Positions 38,647-47,109 of a DNA stretch of 64,000 bases are shown piece by piece. A program made the translations under genes and the position numbers. The notes below the pieces were generated by a model. It made no database searches and was not told the DNA's origin. It saw only the letters and a list, made by a program, of their open reading frames with translations. Origin of the DNA: Mycolicibacterium septicum DSM 44393 (GTDB lineage: Bacteria > Actinomycetota > Actinomycetes > Mycobacteriales > Mycobacteriaceae); NCBI RefSeq assembly GCF_000455325.1, contig NZ_HG322951.1, positions 1,860,954 through 1,924,953 of the forward strand. Direction: 5' to 3'. Every line of letters starts with the position of its first letter. The first letter of the stretch is position 1.

Positions 38647-39054
38647 ATGGCTGCAAAGACTGAAGCTGCCGCCGTCCGCAAGCCGGTGGGGCAGAACATC
38701 TCTGAGACCCGCCGTAACTCCCGGCTGCGTCGGCATGCCCGGTTGCGCAAGAAGGTCGCCGGCACCGCCCAGACCCCGCGTCTGGTGGTCAACCGTTCGG
38801 CACGGCACATCCACGTGCAGCTCGTCGACGACCTGGAAGGCGTCACCTTGGCGGCTGCCTCGTCGATCGAGGCCGACGTGCGTGCGGTGGAGGGCGACAA
38901 GAAGGCGCACAGCGTTCGGGTCGGTCAGCTGATCGCCGAGCGCGCCAAGGCTGCCGGCGTCGACACTGTCGTGTTCGACCGTGGTGGCTACACCTATGGC
39001 GGCCGGATCGCCGCGCTGGCGGATGCCGCGCGCGAGGGCGGGCTGAAATTCTGA
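38647..39054 (+). CDS. rplR: 50S ribosomal protein L18
   Basis: L18 binds 5S rRNA. The 135-residue protein has a short Ala/Lys-rich N-terminal extension, then [28 protein letters not shown] and the C-terminal [20 protein letters not shown]. Confidence 0.98.
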   Translation: MAAKTEAAAVRKPVGQNISETRRNSRLRRHARLRKKVAGTAQTPRLVVNRSARHIHVQLVDDLEGVTLAAASSIEADVRAVEGDKKAHSVRVGQLIAERAKAAGVDTVVFDRGGYTYGGRIAALADAAREGGLKF

Positions 39055-39076
39055 TGACTGTCAACGAGAGGACTGC

Positions 39077-39736
39077 ATGATGGCCGAGCAGGCAACTGGT
39101 GCCGGCGGCCCAGGCGCTTCCGACAACCGTGGTGGCCGCGGCCGCCGCGACGACCGTGGTGGCCGTGGTGGCCGCGACAGCGGTGAGAAGAGCAACTACA
39201 TCGAGCGCGTGGTGACCATCAACCGCGTCTCCAAGGTGGTCAAGGGTGGTCGGCGCTTCAGCTTCACCGCGCTGGTCATCGTCGGTGACGGCAAGGGCAT
39301 GGTCGGTGTCGGCTACGGCAAGGCCAAGGAAGTTCCGGCCGCCATCGCCAAGGGTGTCGAGGAGGCTCGCAAGAGCTTCTTCCGCGTCCCCCTGATCGGT
39401 GGCACCATCGTCCACCCGGTCCAGGGTGAGGCTGCCGCCGGTGTGGTCATGCTGCGTCCGGCCAGCCCCGGTACCGGTGTCATCGCCGGTGGTGCGGCCC
39501 GCGCCGTACTGGAATGCGCCGGGGTGCACGACATCCTGGCCAAGTCGCTGGGCAGCGACAACGCGATCAACGTGGTGCACGCCACCGTTGCCGCGCTGAA
39601 GATGATCCAGCGTCCCGAAGAGGTTGCGGCCCGTCGCGGTCTGCCCCTCGAGGACGTGGCGCCGGCCGGCATGCTGAAGGCCCGGCGCGAGAGCGAAGCG
39701 CTGGCTGCCGCAGCAGCGCGTGAGGGATCGGCATAA
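39077..39736 (+). CDS. rpsE: 30S ribosomal protein S5
   Basis: S5 contributes to decoding accuracy and mRNA unwinding. The 219-residue protein has a Gly/Arg-rich N-terminal extension of about 35 residues with GGRG/DDRGG repeats, then the dsRBD-like domain ([18 protein letters not shown]) and the S5 C-terminal fold. Both ATG 39077 and ATG 39080 fit the GAGAGG site (5 and 8 bases upstream). Confidence 0.97.
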   Translation: MMAEQATGAGGPGASDNRGGRGRRDDRGGRGGRDSGEKSNYIERVVTINRVSKVVKGGRRFSFTALVIVGDGKGMVGVGYGKAKEVPAAIAKGVEEARKSFFRVPLIGGTIVHPVQGEAAAGVVMLRPASPGTGVIAGGAARAVLECAGVHDILAKSLGSDNAINVVHATVAALKMIQRPEEVAARRGLPLEDVAPAGMLKARRESEALAAAAAREGSA

Positions 39737-39738
39737 CC

Positions 39739-39921
39739 ATGGCAGAGCTGAAGATCACCCAGGTGCGCGGAACCATCGGCGCACGCTGGAAGCAGCGCGA
39801 AAGCCTGCGGACCTTGGGGCTGAAGAAGATTCGTCAGTCCGTGGTTCGTGAGGACAACGCGCAGACCCGCGGTCTGATCAAGGCCGTTCATCACCTCATC
39901 GAGGTGGAGGAAGTCAAATGA
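39739..39921 (+). CDS. rpmD: 50S ribosomal protein L30
   Basis: This 60-residue large-subunit protein opens [20 protein letters not shown] with the LRTLGLKKI signature. It follows rpsE after two bases and overlaps rplO as ATGA. Confidence 0.97.
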   Translation: MAELKITQVRGTIGARWKQRESLRTLGLKKIRQSVVREDNAQTRGLIKAVHHLIEVEEVK

Positions 39922-40361
39922 GCGTTATCAAACTGCACGACCTGAAGCCCGCTCCCGGGGAGAAGAAGGCCAAGACCCGCGTTGGTCGTGGTGAGGGCTC
40001 CAAGGGTAAGACCGCCGGTCGTGGTACCAAGGGCACCAAGGCACGCAAGAACGTCCCCGCGACGTTCGAGGGTGGCCAGATGCCGATCCACATGCGGCTG
40101 CCGAAGCTCAAGGGCTTCAAGAACCGCTTCCGGACCGAGTACGAGGTCGTCAACGTCGGCGACATCACCAAGGCCTTCCCGCAGGGCGGCACCATCGGTG
40201 TCGACGAGCTGGTGGCCAAGGGCCTGGTTCGCAAGAACAGCCTGGTGAAGGTTCTGGGCGACGGCAAGCTGTCCGTCAAGGTCGACGTGACCGCCAACAA
40301 GTTCAGTGGTAGCGCCCGTGAGGCGATCACCGCTGCCGGCGGTTCGGCCACCGAGCTGTAA
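39918..40361 (+). CDS. rplO: 50S ribosomal protein L15
   Basis: This 147-residue late-assembly protein begins with [19 protein letters not shown], is rich in Gly/Lys in its first third and ends with [19 protein letters not shown]. It is the last gene of the spc operon here. secY, which follows rplO directly in many bacteria, is separated by about 13.8 kb, in keeping with the mycobacterial arrangement. Confidence 0.98.
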   Translation: MSVIKLHDLKPAPGEKKAKTRVGRGEGSKGKTAGRGTKGTKARKNVPATFEGGQMPIHMRLPKLKGFKNRFRTEYEVVNVGDITKAFPQGGTIGVDELVAKGLVRKNSLVKVLGDGKLSVKVDVTANKFSGSAREAITAAGGSATEL

Positions 40362-40408
40362 TTGGCGGCCCGCCGCCGTGCTGTAGTTCTTTCTGCGTCA
40401 GCAGACAC

Positions 40409-40437
40409 AAAAGCCCCCGCTTCGGCGGGGGCTTTTT
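40409..40437 (+). terminator. Rho-independent terminator of the spc operon
   Basis: A 12-bp stem (AAAAGCCCCCGC / GCGGGGGCTTTT) with a TTCG tetraloop is followed by a run of five T. It lies 48 bases after rplO and 18 bases before the end of the convergent oxidoreductase gene, so it may serve both. Confidence 0.95.
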
Positions 40438-40454
40438 GCGTTGGCTCGCCAGTC

Positions 40455-41381
40455 TCAGCTCAGCTGCGGGATCACGTCGGCGGCCAGCCGCTCCAGCTGC
40501 TCGCGGTCCTCGGCGACGCTTGCCCCCGTCGGATTGAGCACGATGGTCTGCGCGCCCGCATCGAGAACCTCGCGCAGGCCCCGCGCCACCTGGTCCGCCG
40601 TGCCGGCCACCGCCACATCTCCCAGACCGGACCTCTCCCCGTAGATCCGTGCCAAGCCCGCGTCCACTCGCTCCCGCGCGCGGGCGCTGTCGTCGTCGAC
40701 GATGAGATACACCCGCTTGCCGATCCGGAAGGTGTCCGGGTCCTTGCCCTGTTCGTCGATCTCCCGGCGCACCGTGCGGACGGCCTCGGCGAAGGCCGCG
40801 GTGGTCGAGGACCCGGCCCCGAGAAACGCGTCGCCGTGGCGGACCGCGCGGGCCAGCGCGGCCGGGGCGTTGGCGCCGAACCAGATCGGCGGGTGCGGAC
40901 GCTGAACGGGTTTGGGGCTGATGGCCAGGTCATCGACGTCGCGGAACCGGCCGTGAAAGGTGATCCGGGGTTCATCGGACCAGGCGGCCTTCATCAACTC
41001 CAGCCCCTCGGTGAAGCTGGAGATGAACGTCGAGGAGTCCACCCCGAAGGCCGGGAACTGCCGGAAACCTCCGCCTGGCGCCACCCCGACGTCGAGGCGG
41101 CCGTGACTGAGCCGGTCCACCGCGGTGATCGAGGAAGCCAGCTGCAGCGGGTCGTGCAGGGAGGTGACCAGGACCGCCACGCCCAACCGCAGCGTCGTGG
41201 TGACTGCGGCGGCATACGACAGCAGCTCCAGCGGGGCGATCGTCGGTGCCGGGCCAACGGTCTGCTCGATGGTCCAACCGCCCTCGAACCCGAGTTCCTC
41301 GGCGCGAGCCAGATACGCCTTGAAACCCGCGTCGTCGAAACCGTCGTGGTCGAGCTGCGGGAGCGAGATGGAGAACGTCAC
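40455..41381 (-). CDS. LLM-class (luciferase-like, F420-type) oxidoreductase
   Basis: This 308-residue TIM-barrel oxidoreductase is of the bacterial luciferase-like family, many mycobacterial members of which use F420H2. Motifs include EELGFEGGWTIEQ, RLGVAVLVTSLHDPLQLA, LSHGRLDVGVAPGGG and the C-terminal VAGTADQVARGL. The GTG at 41381 is chosen because TAGCGT lies 7 bases upstream on the minus strand (leaderless) and it gives the family's normal N-terminus; an in-frame reading extends to 41798 inside sppA and is discarded. The cofactor choice between F420 and FMN cannot be made from the sequence alone. Confidence 0.88.
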   Translation of the reverse strand: MTFSISLPQLDHDGFDDAGFKAYLARAEELGFEGGWTIEQTVGPAPTIAPLELLSYAAAVTTTLRLGVAVLVTSLHDPLQLASSITAVDRLSHGRLDVGVAPGGGFRQFPAFGVDSSTFISSFTEGLELMKAAWSDEPRITFHGRFRDVDDLAISPKPVQRPHPPIWFGANAPAALARAVRHGDAFLGAGSSTTAAFAEAVRTVRREIDEQGKDPDTFRIGKRVYLIVDDDSARARERVDAGLARIYGERSGLGDVAVAGTADQVARGLREVLDAGAQTIVLNPTGASVAEDREQLERLAADVIPQLS

Positions 41382-41388
41382 CCGTCTC

Positions 41389-41394
41389 ACGCTA
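41389..41394 (-). promoter_or_regulatory. -10 box of leaderless LLM oxidoreductase transcript
   Basis: On the minus strand TAGCGT ends 7 bases before the GTG at 41381. With the box before sppA at 41454 it forms a compact divergent pair of leaderless promoters within an 85-base region. Confidence 0.5.
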
Positions 41395-41453
41395 CGACGG
41401 CAGGTCCGGTGGGCGGCGGGTTCTCGTCGACGCGCGCAGAACCCGCGGATCGG

Positions 41454-41459
41454 TAGGCT
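41454..41459 (+). promoter_or_regulatory. -10 box of leaderless sppA transcript
   Basis: TAGGCT ends 7 bases before the sppA ATG at 41467, with no Shine-Dalgarno sequence. This identifies the sppA start and rejects the much longer in-frame reading from 41125. Confidence 0.55.
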
Positions 41460-41466
41460 CGGTTTC

Positions 41467-43251
41467 ATGTTCGCTTTTCTCCCAGGGATTCCCGGCAAGG
41501 ACGAACTCAAGACGTGGGTCCGGCGCGTTGACACCGCCCGGCACAACGGCGTTCCCGGCGGCTGTGTCCTGGAGTTGGACCTGCTGTCGATACCGCCTGA
41601 GACCAGCGGCTTCGACCCGCTGGCCGTGATCGCGGGCGGGGGGCGCCCGATGGTGCTGCGGCAGACCGTCGCGGCGATCCACCGCGCGGCCAAGGACGAC
41701 CGGGTGGCCGGGCTGATCGCGCGGGTGCAGCTGCCCGCCGCCGCACCCGGACCCGTGCAGGAGCTGCGCGAGGCCATCGCGGCGTTCAGCGATGTCAAAC
41801 CTTCGTTGGCATGGGCGGAGACCTACCCCGGCACGCTGTCCTACTACCTGGCCTCGGCGTTCCGTGAGGTGTGGATGCAGCCGTCGGGCACGGTCGGTCT
41901 GGTCGGTTTCGCCACCAACGCGACGTTCCTGCGCGACGCCCTCGACAAGGTGGGTATCGAGGCCCAGTTCGTCGCGCGTGGTGAATACAAGTCGGCGGCA
42001 AACGTTTTCACCGAGGATCGCTACACCGACGCCCAGCGCGAGGCCGACGGCCGGATGATCGAAAGCCTGCAGTCGCAGGCATGGCAGGCCATCGCCGAAT
42101 CGCGGCAACTGACCACGGAGGCCATCAACGCACTGGCCGACAGGGCGCCGGTGCTGCGTGATGACGCGGTGACCGCCGGCCTGATCGACCGGATCGGTTT
42201 CCGGGACGAGGCGTACTCGCGGATCGGTGAACTGTCCGGCGGCCCGGTCGAGGCCGGTGCGGATGCCGACAACCACCCGGATGCCCTACCGCGACTTTAC
42301 CTTTCGCGTTACGCCCGGACGTCTCCGAAGGTGCCCGCACCACAGATCCCGGGACGCAAATCCAAGCCCACCATCGCGGTGGTGACGCTGCACGGTCCCA
42401 TCGTCAGCGGGCGGGGCGGCCCGCAGGTGTTGCCACTGGGGAACTCCAGCGCAGGCGGGGACACCATCGGCGCGGCCCTGCGTGAGGCGGCCGCCGACGA
42501 CGAGGTGTCGGCGATCGTGCTGCGTGTGGACAGTCCCGGCGGCTCGGTCACCGGGTCGGAAACCATTTGGCGCGAGGTGGTCCGGGCCCGCGAGCGGGGC
42601 AAGCCCGTCGTCGCCTCGATGGGCGCGGTCGCCGCGTCGGGCGGTTACTACGTGTCGATGGCGGCCGACGAGATCGTGGCCAACGCCGGCACCATCACCG
42701 GATCCATCGGTGTGATCACCGGCAAGCTGGTCTCGCGCGAGCTCAAGGACAAACTCGGGGTCGGTTCGGATTCCTTACGCACCAACCTCAACGCCGACGC
42801 CTGGTCTTCCAACGCGCCGTTCACCGACGAGCAGCATGCCCACGTCGAGGCCGAGACCGAGTTGTTCTACGCCGATTTCATCTCGCGGGTGGCCGATGGG
42901 CGCAACCTGTCGGTCGAGCAGGTCCAAGAGGTGGCCCGAGGCCGGATATGGACCGGCGCCGATGCGAAGGATCGCGGTCTGGTCGACGAACTCGGCGGGC
43001 TGCGTACCGCGATCGCCCGGGCCAAGGTTCTGGCGGGGCTGGATCCGGACACCAAGGTTCGGGTGCTGAGCTATCCCGGTTCGTCCTGGTTGGACATGTT
43101 GCGGCCCAAGCCGTCCTCGCAACCGGCGGCGGCGTCGTTGCCGCAGGCGGTCGGCAACCTGCTCGGGCAGTCGGTGGTCGGAGTTCTCGAGAATGCCGGG
43201 CGCACGATGACCGGGGTCAACGCACTTTGGCTGGGCGAACACCGGTTTTGA
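41467..43251 (+). CDS. sppA: Signal peptide peptidase SppA, 67-kDa type
   Basis: SppA degrades signal peptides after their removal. This 594-residue protein has the duplicated ClpP-like fold of the E. coli type. The catalytic lysine is Lys175 in GEYKSAAN, the counterpart of E. coli Lys209. The serine is Ser391 in AVAASGGYYVS, the counterpart of Ser409. The region SPGGSVTGSE and GTITGSIGVI surround it. No strong N-terminal membrane anchor is seen, unlike E. coli SppA. Its place after rplO matches M. tuberculosis sppA (Rv0724). Confidence 0.94.
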   Translation: MFAFLPGIPGKDELKTWVRRVDTARHNGVPGGCVLELDLLSIPPETSGFDPLAVIAGGGRPMVLRQTVAAIHRAAKDDRVAGLIARVQLPAAAPGPVQELREAIAAFSDVKPSLAWAETYPGTLSYYLASAFREVWMQPSGTVGLVGFATNATFLRDALDKVGIEAQFVARGEYKSAANVFTEDRYTDAQREADGRMIESLQSQAWQAIAESRQLTTEAINALADRAPVLRDDAVTAGLIDRIGFRDEAYSRIGELSGGPVEAGADADNHPDALPRLYLSRYARTSPKVPAPQIPGRKSKPTIAVVTLHGPIVSGRGGPQVLPLGNSSAGGDTIGAALREAAADDEVSAIVLRVDSPGGSVTGSETIWREVVRARERGKPVVASMGAVAASGGYYVSMAADEIVANAGTITGSIGVITGKLVSRELKDKLGVGSDSLRTNLNADAWSSNAPFTDEQHAHVEAETELFYADFISRVADGRNLSVEQVQEVARGRIWTGADAKDRGLVDELGGLRTAIARAKVLAGLDPDTKVRVLSYPGSSWLDMLRPKPSSQPAAASLPQAVGNLLGQSVVGVLENAGRTMTGVNALWLGEHRF

Positions 43252-43268
43252 CGCAATTGATAATTGCG
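43252..43268 (+). terminator. Hairpin directly after sppA
   Basis: CGCAATT and AATTGCG form a perfect 7-bp inverted repeat with a 3-base loop, starting at the base after the sppA stop. No U tract follows. A short stem of this type could terminate or stabilise the sppA message. Confidence 0.45.
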
Positions 43269-43334
43269 GCGCGCTGACGCGGCTGTGCATCGGCTGCCGG
43301 GGGACTGTAACGTCAGACCTTGGCAACTGATGAA

Positions 43335-43344
43335 TTGTCGACGA
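43335..43344 (+). promoter_or_regulatory. GntR/FCD-type operator before the MHS transporter
   Basis: TTGTCGACGA fits the TNGTNNACNA consensus of FadR-subfamily (FCD) GntR regulators. The same consensus occurs at 47070-47079 in the divergent control region of the neighbouring enzymes, and a GntR gene of this subfamily lies between them. No firm promoter was assigned in 43269-43437. Confidence 0.45.
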
Positions 43345-43437
43345 AATGACGGCCTGGCCCTGCGGTGTTCAACCCAGTCAGAGCAGCCGTAACGAGTGCG
43401 CGGCGGGGAACGGTGTCGTCAGACACATGGAGGACTC

Positions 43438-44910
43438 GTGCCCGCGCATAAAAGCCCGATGAAGGGCTTTGGAGACAAGCCAGACCTCGACCACCGCGAA
43501 GCCCCAGAGAATCCGCCGGACTCCGGCATCCTCAGGCGTGCCATCGCCGCATCGGCGATCGGGAACGCCACCGAATGGTTCGATTACGGTATCTACGCCT
43601 ACGGCGTGAGCTACATATCCGCCGCCATCTTTCCCGGCGACGCCCAGCAGGCCACCCTGTTGGCGTTCGCCACGTTCGCCATCTCCTTCTTGGTGCGCCC
43701 ACTGGGCGGCCTCGTGTGGGGCCCGCTGGGCGACCGGGTCGGCCGCAAGCACGTGCTCGCCATCACCATCGTCCTCATGGCCGGCGCGACGTTCTGCGTC
43801 GGGCTGATTCCGTCGTACGCCTCGATCGGCTTGTGGGCGCCGGCGCTGATGGTCGCACTACGCATGATTCAGGGGTTCTCCACCGGCGGTGAATACGGCG
43901 GTGCCGCAACGTTCATGGCCGAGTATGCGCCGTCGCGCAGGCGAGGATTCCTCGGCAGTTTCCTGGAATTCGGCACCCTGGCAGGCTTTTCGGCGGGTGC
44001 CTTGTTGATGCTGGGCTGCTCGGTGCTGCTCGACGACGAGCAGATGGGTTCGTGGGGTTGGCGGTTGCCCTTCCTGGTCGCGGCGCCGCTCGGCCTCATC
44101 GGTGTGTATCTGAGGTCCAGGCTGGAGGACACCCCGATCTTCCGCGAGTTGGAGGAGTCCGGAGAGACCGAACAGGGTGCGGTGACCCAGTTCAAGGATC
44201 TGGTGTCGGAGTATTGGGCGCCGGTCCTGCGGTTGGGCGGTGTCGTGGTGGCGCTCAACGTGGTGAACTACACCCTGCTCGCGTACATGCCGAGCTATCT
44301 GGAACAGACCATCGGACTGTCGAGCAGTCACTCGCTGATCGTTCCCATCATCGGCATGCTGACGATGATGGTGTTCCTGCCCATAGCCGGGCACATCTCC
44401 GACCGCGTGGGGCGCAAACCGATGTGGTGGTTCTCGCTGGTCGGCTTGTTCATCGCCGGGGTACCGATGTTCCTGTTGATGGCGACGAACATGCTCGGCG
44501 CCATCATCGGTTTCGCGGTTCTCGGACTGCTCTATGTGCCTCAGCTGTCCACCATCTCGGCGACGTTCCCGGCGATGTTCCCGACCCAGGTCCGCTACGC
44601 GGGATTCGCCATCGCCTACAACGTGTCGACGTCGCTGTTCGGCGGCACCGCACCGGCGATCAACGACTGGCTGGTCGGGCTGACCGGCGACAAGTTGGTG
44701 CCCGCGTACTACATGATGCTCGCTTGCGTGGTCGGGATGATCGCACTGGTCAAGGTCCCCGAGACGGCCCGATGTCCGCTCAACGGCACCGAGATACCCG
44801 GGACCCCGGAGGCACCTGCCCAGCTGGAATACGAGCCGGGTTTCGAGGCCGATTCCGAGGCTGACATCACCGTCGGTTCCGGCACGCCGACGGCATCAAC
44901 CGGCGGGTAG
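43438..44910 (+). CDS. MHS-family MFS transporter (ProP-like)
   Basis: This 490-residue protein has 12 transmembrane helices and is of the metabolite:H+ symporter family, which carries organic acids, betaines and related solutes. Typical motifs are GNATEWFDYGIYAYG in helix 1, PLGDRVGRKHVL in loop 2-3 and RMIQGFSTGGEYGGAATFMAEYAP in helix 4-5. GTG 43438 is the start, with GGAGG 4 bases upstream; ATG 43459 is an alternative. The C-terminal about 40 residues are acidic. It overlaps gntR tail to tail by 15 bases. With the adjacent enzymes and a shared operator it is probably the uptake system for their substrate. Confidence 0.88.
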   Translation: MPAHKSPMKGFGDKPDLDHREAPENPPDSGILRRAIAASAIGNATEWFDYGIYAYGVSYISAAIFPGDAQQATLLAFATFAISFLVRPLGGLVWGPLGDRVGRKHVLAITIVLMAGATFCVGLIPSYASIGLWAPALMVALRMIQGFSTGGEYGGAATFMAEYAPSRRRGFLGSFLEFGTLAGFSAGALLMLGCSVLLDDEQMGSWGWRLPFLVAAPLGLIGVYLRSRLEDTPIFRELEESGETEQGAVTQFKDLVSEYWAPVLRLGGVVVALNVVNYTLLAYMPSYLEQTIGLSSSHSLIVPIIGMLTMMVFLPIAGHISDRVGRKPMWWFSLVGLFIAGVPMFLLMATNMLGAIIGFAVLGLLYVPQLSTISATFPAMFPTQVRYAGFAIAYNVSTSLFGGTAPAINDWLVGLTGDKLVPAYYMMLACVVGMIALVKVPETARCPLNGTEIPGTPEAPAQLEYEPGFEADSEADITVGSGTPTASTGG

Positions 44911-45552
44911 CCGGGCGATCAACCGGTCGACGGCGTCCTCCATGTGGGCCAGCATCAACTTGTCGGTGAGGGCGACGTCGCCGGATCGGATAGCGCTCGC
45001 CAGGCTCTGGTGCTCGTTGACCCGGTCGGTCGCGGCGTCGTAGGTGTCGGCCAGCGCGTGCACGCACATCCTGGTCTCGACCAGGAAGGTCTGGTGCAGG
45101 CGGGAAAGCCGTGGGCTGCCTGCGAGTTCGACGAGCACCTCGTGGAAACGCATGTCGGCTTCACTGACCTCGTCCAGGTCCCTGGCCGCCGCCATCTCGT
45201 CGACGACGGCGAGTAACGCGTCCCCGGCGCTCGCGTAGTCGCCCTGCAGGATCTGGCGGCTCGCGGCGCGCTCGATCGCCTCGCGGGCCAGGTACATGTC
45301 GCGGATCTCGCCGGAGTCCATGGTGTTGACGAACACTCCGCGGTTGCGGATCGCGATGAGCAGGCCTTCCTGGGTGAGGCGCTGCATGCCCTCGCGCACG
45401 GGACCGCGGCTGACGCCGAACTTGCGCGCCAACTCGGCCTCACCGAGTTGCGTACCGGGTACGAGTTCGCCGTAGGCGATGGCCTGCCTGAGCTTTTCGG
45501 CCACGATGCCCGGTGTCGACTCCTGCTCGACGGGAGTGATGAAGTCGGTCAC
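44896..45552 (-). CDS. GntR-family regulator, FCD subfamily
   Basis: This 218-residue regulator has an N-terminal winged helix (about 15-75: AEKLRQAIAYGELVPGTQL, LARKFGVSRGPVREGMQRL) and an all-helical FCD effector domain with metal-binding-type residues (DMRFHEVLVELAGS, HMEDAVDRL). It starts with GTG 45552, which overlaps the stop of the racemase-like gene as GTGA; the in-frame reading to 46359 runs through that gene and is discarded. FCD regulators usually sense organic acids, which fits the neighbouring catabolic genes. Two TNGTNNACNA sites nearby are probable targets. Confidence 0.92.
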   Translation of the reverse strand: MTDFITPVEQESTPGIVAEKLRQAIAYGELVPGTQLGEAELARKFGVSRGPVREGMQRLTQEGLLIAIRNRGVFVNTMDSGEIRDMYLAREAIERAASRQILQGDYASAGDALLAVVDEMAAARDLDEVSEADMRFHEVLVELAGSPRLSRLHQTFLVETRMCVHALADTYDAATDRVNEHQSLASAIRSGDVALTDKLMLAHMEDAVDRLIARLPAG

Positions 45553-46268
45553 GGTCTCGCCCCGAACAGGCGGCCCAGTCCGGGCAGCGGCGGCACCGGC
45601 CCGATCAGCTGCAGGCCCTTCCAGACCGTGACCTGATTGGCGGTGAGCACCGTCTTGCCGACGGCGGATTCCAGCTGGTCGATGAAACCCATTGTGTGCA
45701 TGGCGGTGTCGGGTACGAGCACGGCCTCGGCGTCCGGGTGGTCGGCGGCCCGGACCATGGCGAGCACCTGCGCCTGCCCCAGCAGGCCCACCTCGGCCGC
45801 GGTGACGATGCCGTGGCTGCCCATCGACACCACGTCCACACCGCCGCCCGACAGAAATGCCACGAAGTGCGCCGCCACGTCCTCGGGATAGGACGCCGCC
45901 ACCGCCACCCGATGTATGCCCAAGTACTGCAACGCATCTACGAAGGCGATCGACGTCGACGAGGCCGGGACGCCGGCCTCGGCGGCCACGTCGTCGGCCT
46001 GACGGCGGGCACCGTCGCGGCCGAAAACGAAACTGCCGGAGGTGCACGCCCACATCATCGAATCGGGGCGCGCCGCACCCAAGCGCACGACACCGTCGGC
46101 GAGGCGTTCGGTCCGGCCGAGGTCGAGCAAGGCATCTACGCGATGGGCGTCCTCGCCGACCGAGGTGATCGCGACGGGCAGGCGGACCGTCGCCTGCAGG
46201 CGTGCCTCCAGCGCGCCGAAGTCGTCTTCGGCGCTGTGGCCGGGATAGAGGATGCCCACCGTGGCCAT
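45549..46268 (-). CDS. Asp/Glu racemase-superfamily enzyme, single-cysteine form
   Basis: This 239-residue protein belongs to the superfamily of Asp/Glu/hydantoin racemases, maleate isomerase and arylmalonate decarboxylase. The first catalytic cysteine is Cys75 in WACTSGSF. At the position of the second cysteine the sequence reads VPDTAMHT, with Asp187 aligned to Cys198 of the neighbouring paralog. One-cysteine members include decarboxylases, so this may not be a racemase. ATG 46268 follows an AGGGAG site. It overlaps gntR and follows its paralog after 24 bases. Confidence 0.82.
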   Translation of the reverse strand: MATVGILYPGHSAEDDFGALEARLQATVRLPVAITSVGEDAHRVDALLDLGRTERLADGVVRLGAARPDSMMWACTSGSFVFGRDGARRQADDVAAEAGVPASSTSIAFVDALQYLGIHRVAVAASYPEDVAAHFVAFLSGGGVDVVSMGSHGIVTAAEVGLLGQAQVLAMVRAADHPDAEAVLVPDTAMHTMGFIDQLESAVGKTVLTANQVTVWKGLQLIGPVPPLPGLGRLFGARP

Positions 46269-46292
46269 GCAGTCTCCCTTCACCGGCCCATG

Positions 46293-47036
46293 TCAGGTTT
46301 CCAGCAGCCGCTGACCGGCACCTACGGCCTTGCGGCCGGCGACGGCCAGCGCCGCCCACATGGTCACCTGATTGGCCGTGACCACGGGCTTGTCGAGGTC
46401 ACGCTCCAAACGGGCGATCAGATCGTAGGTCGGCAGGTTCGTGCAACTGATGACGATGGCCTCGGCGTCGGAACAATCTGTGGCACAGACCAACTCGGCC
46501 GTCCTCTCGTAGGGCACCGCCCAGATCTGGGAGGTCATACCCAGGCCGGCGGTGGCGGCCACCTCGATCCCGGCCTCCATGAGGTAGCTGGTCAGCCCGC
46601 TGGTCAGGTCTGCGGTGTAGGGGGTGACCGTGGCGACCGTCTTCACGCCGAGGTGCCGGAGGGCGGCGAGCATGGAGCCACTGGTGGTCACCGCGGCCGG
46701 GGCTCCGGCCGCACGCATCGCCGCGACCAGAGCGGCCTCGCCGGCCATTCCCTTGACGAAGCTTCCCGCGGTACACGCATACGCCGTGACCAGTGGCGAC
46801 ACCGCGAGCACGTTGGCGGCACCGGCCTCGACCTGCTCGGGTTCGGAGACATGCACCGCCATGTCGACGGTCACCGGCAGCGGGGCGTACCGCAGCCGGG
46901 TGACGTAGAGGCTGACGTCATTGGGCACCCAGCGCCACAGTTCACGGTCGAGCGCGAAGTCGTAGGGCGTCACGACGCCTATCCCCACCTGCTGCAACGG
47001 TGGGGGAGGAACGATTTCCTCGAGCGTCATGTCCAT
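46293..47036 (-). CDS. Asp/Glu racemase-superfamily enzyme, two-cysteine form (maleate isomerase-like)
   Basis: This 247-residue paralog of the preceding gene has both catalytic cysteines, Cys88 in YACTAGSF and Cys198 in ISCTNLPT, as expected for racemases and maleate cis-trans isomerase. The C-terminal VTANQVTMWAAL segment is shared with the paralog (VTANQVTVWKGL). With an amidase in the divergent operon, a maleamate-to-maleate-to-fumarate type route is conceivable, but the substrate is not shown by the sequence. Two start codons (47036 and the Met two codons in) are possible. Confidence 0.82.
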   Translation of the reverse strand: MDMTLEEIVPPPPLQQVGIGVVTPYDFALDRELWRWVPNDVSLYVTRLRYAPLPVTVDMAVHVSEPEQVEAGAANVLAVSPLVTAYACTAGSFVKGMAGEAALVAAMRAAGAPAAVTTSGSMLAALRHLGVKTVATVTPYTADLTSGLTSYLMEAGIEVAATAGLGMTSQIWAVPYERTAELVCATDCSDAEAIVISCTNLPTYDLIARLERDLDKPVVTANQVTMWAALAVAGRKAVGAGQRLLET

Positions 47037-47067
47037 AGTGTGAGGCCGAGTCGGCCAACCGGCAACA

Positions 47068-47102
47068 GATTGTTGACAATCCTACGAAGGCCTTCCTAGC
47101 CT
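47068..47102 (+). promoter_or_regulatory. GntR operator on the promoter of the dehydrogenase operon
   Basis: TTGACA (47073-47078) and TAGCCT (47097-47102) are 18 bases apart, and the -10 ends 7 bases before the GTG at 47110, so the transcript should be leaderless. GATTGT-TG-ACAATC (47068-47081) is a perfect palindrome matching the FCD consensus TNGTNNACNA and covers the -35. Two further perfect palindromes flank it: GGCCGA-G-TCGGCC (47044-47056) and GAAGGCCTTC (47086-47095). Confidence 0.7.
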
Positions 47103-47109
47103 CGGAACC

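Noticed and set aside
39081..39200. Short repeats in the Gly/Arg-rich start of rpsE (GGCCGYGG-like units) as a repeat array
   Set aside because: They are codon-level repeats of an Arg-Gly-Asp-rich tail common in actinobacterial S5, not a CRISPR or mobile repeat.
45553..46359. Fusion of a GntR regulator to an upstream domain in one 487-residue frame
   Set aside because: The extra part is the shadow of the racemase-like gene in another frame and has no family resemblance; GTG 45552 is a normal GntR start.
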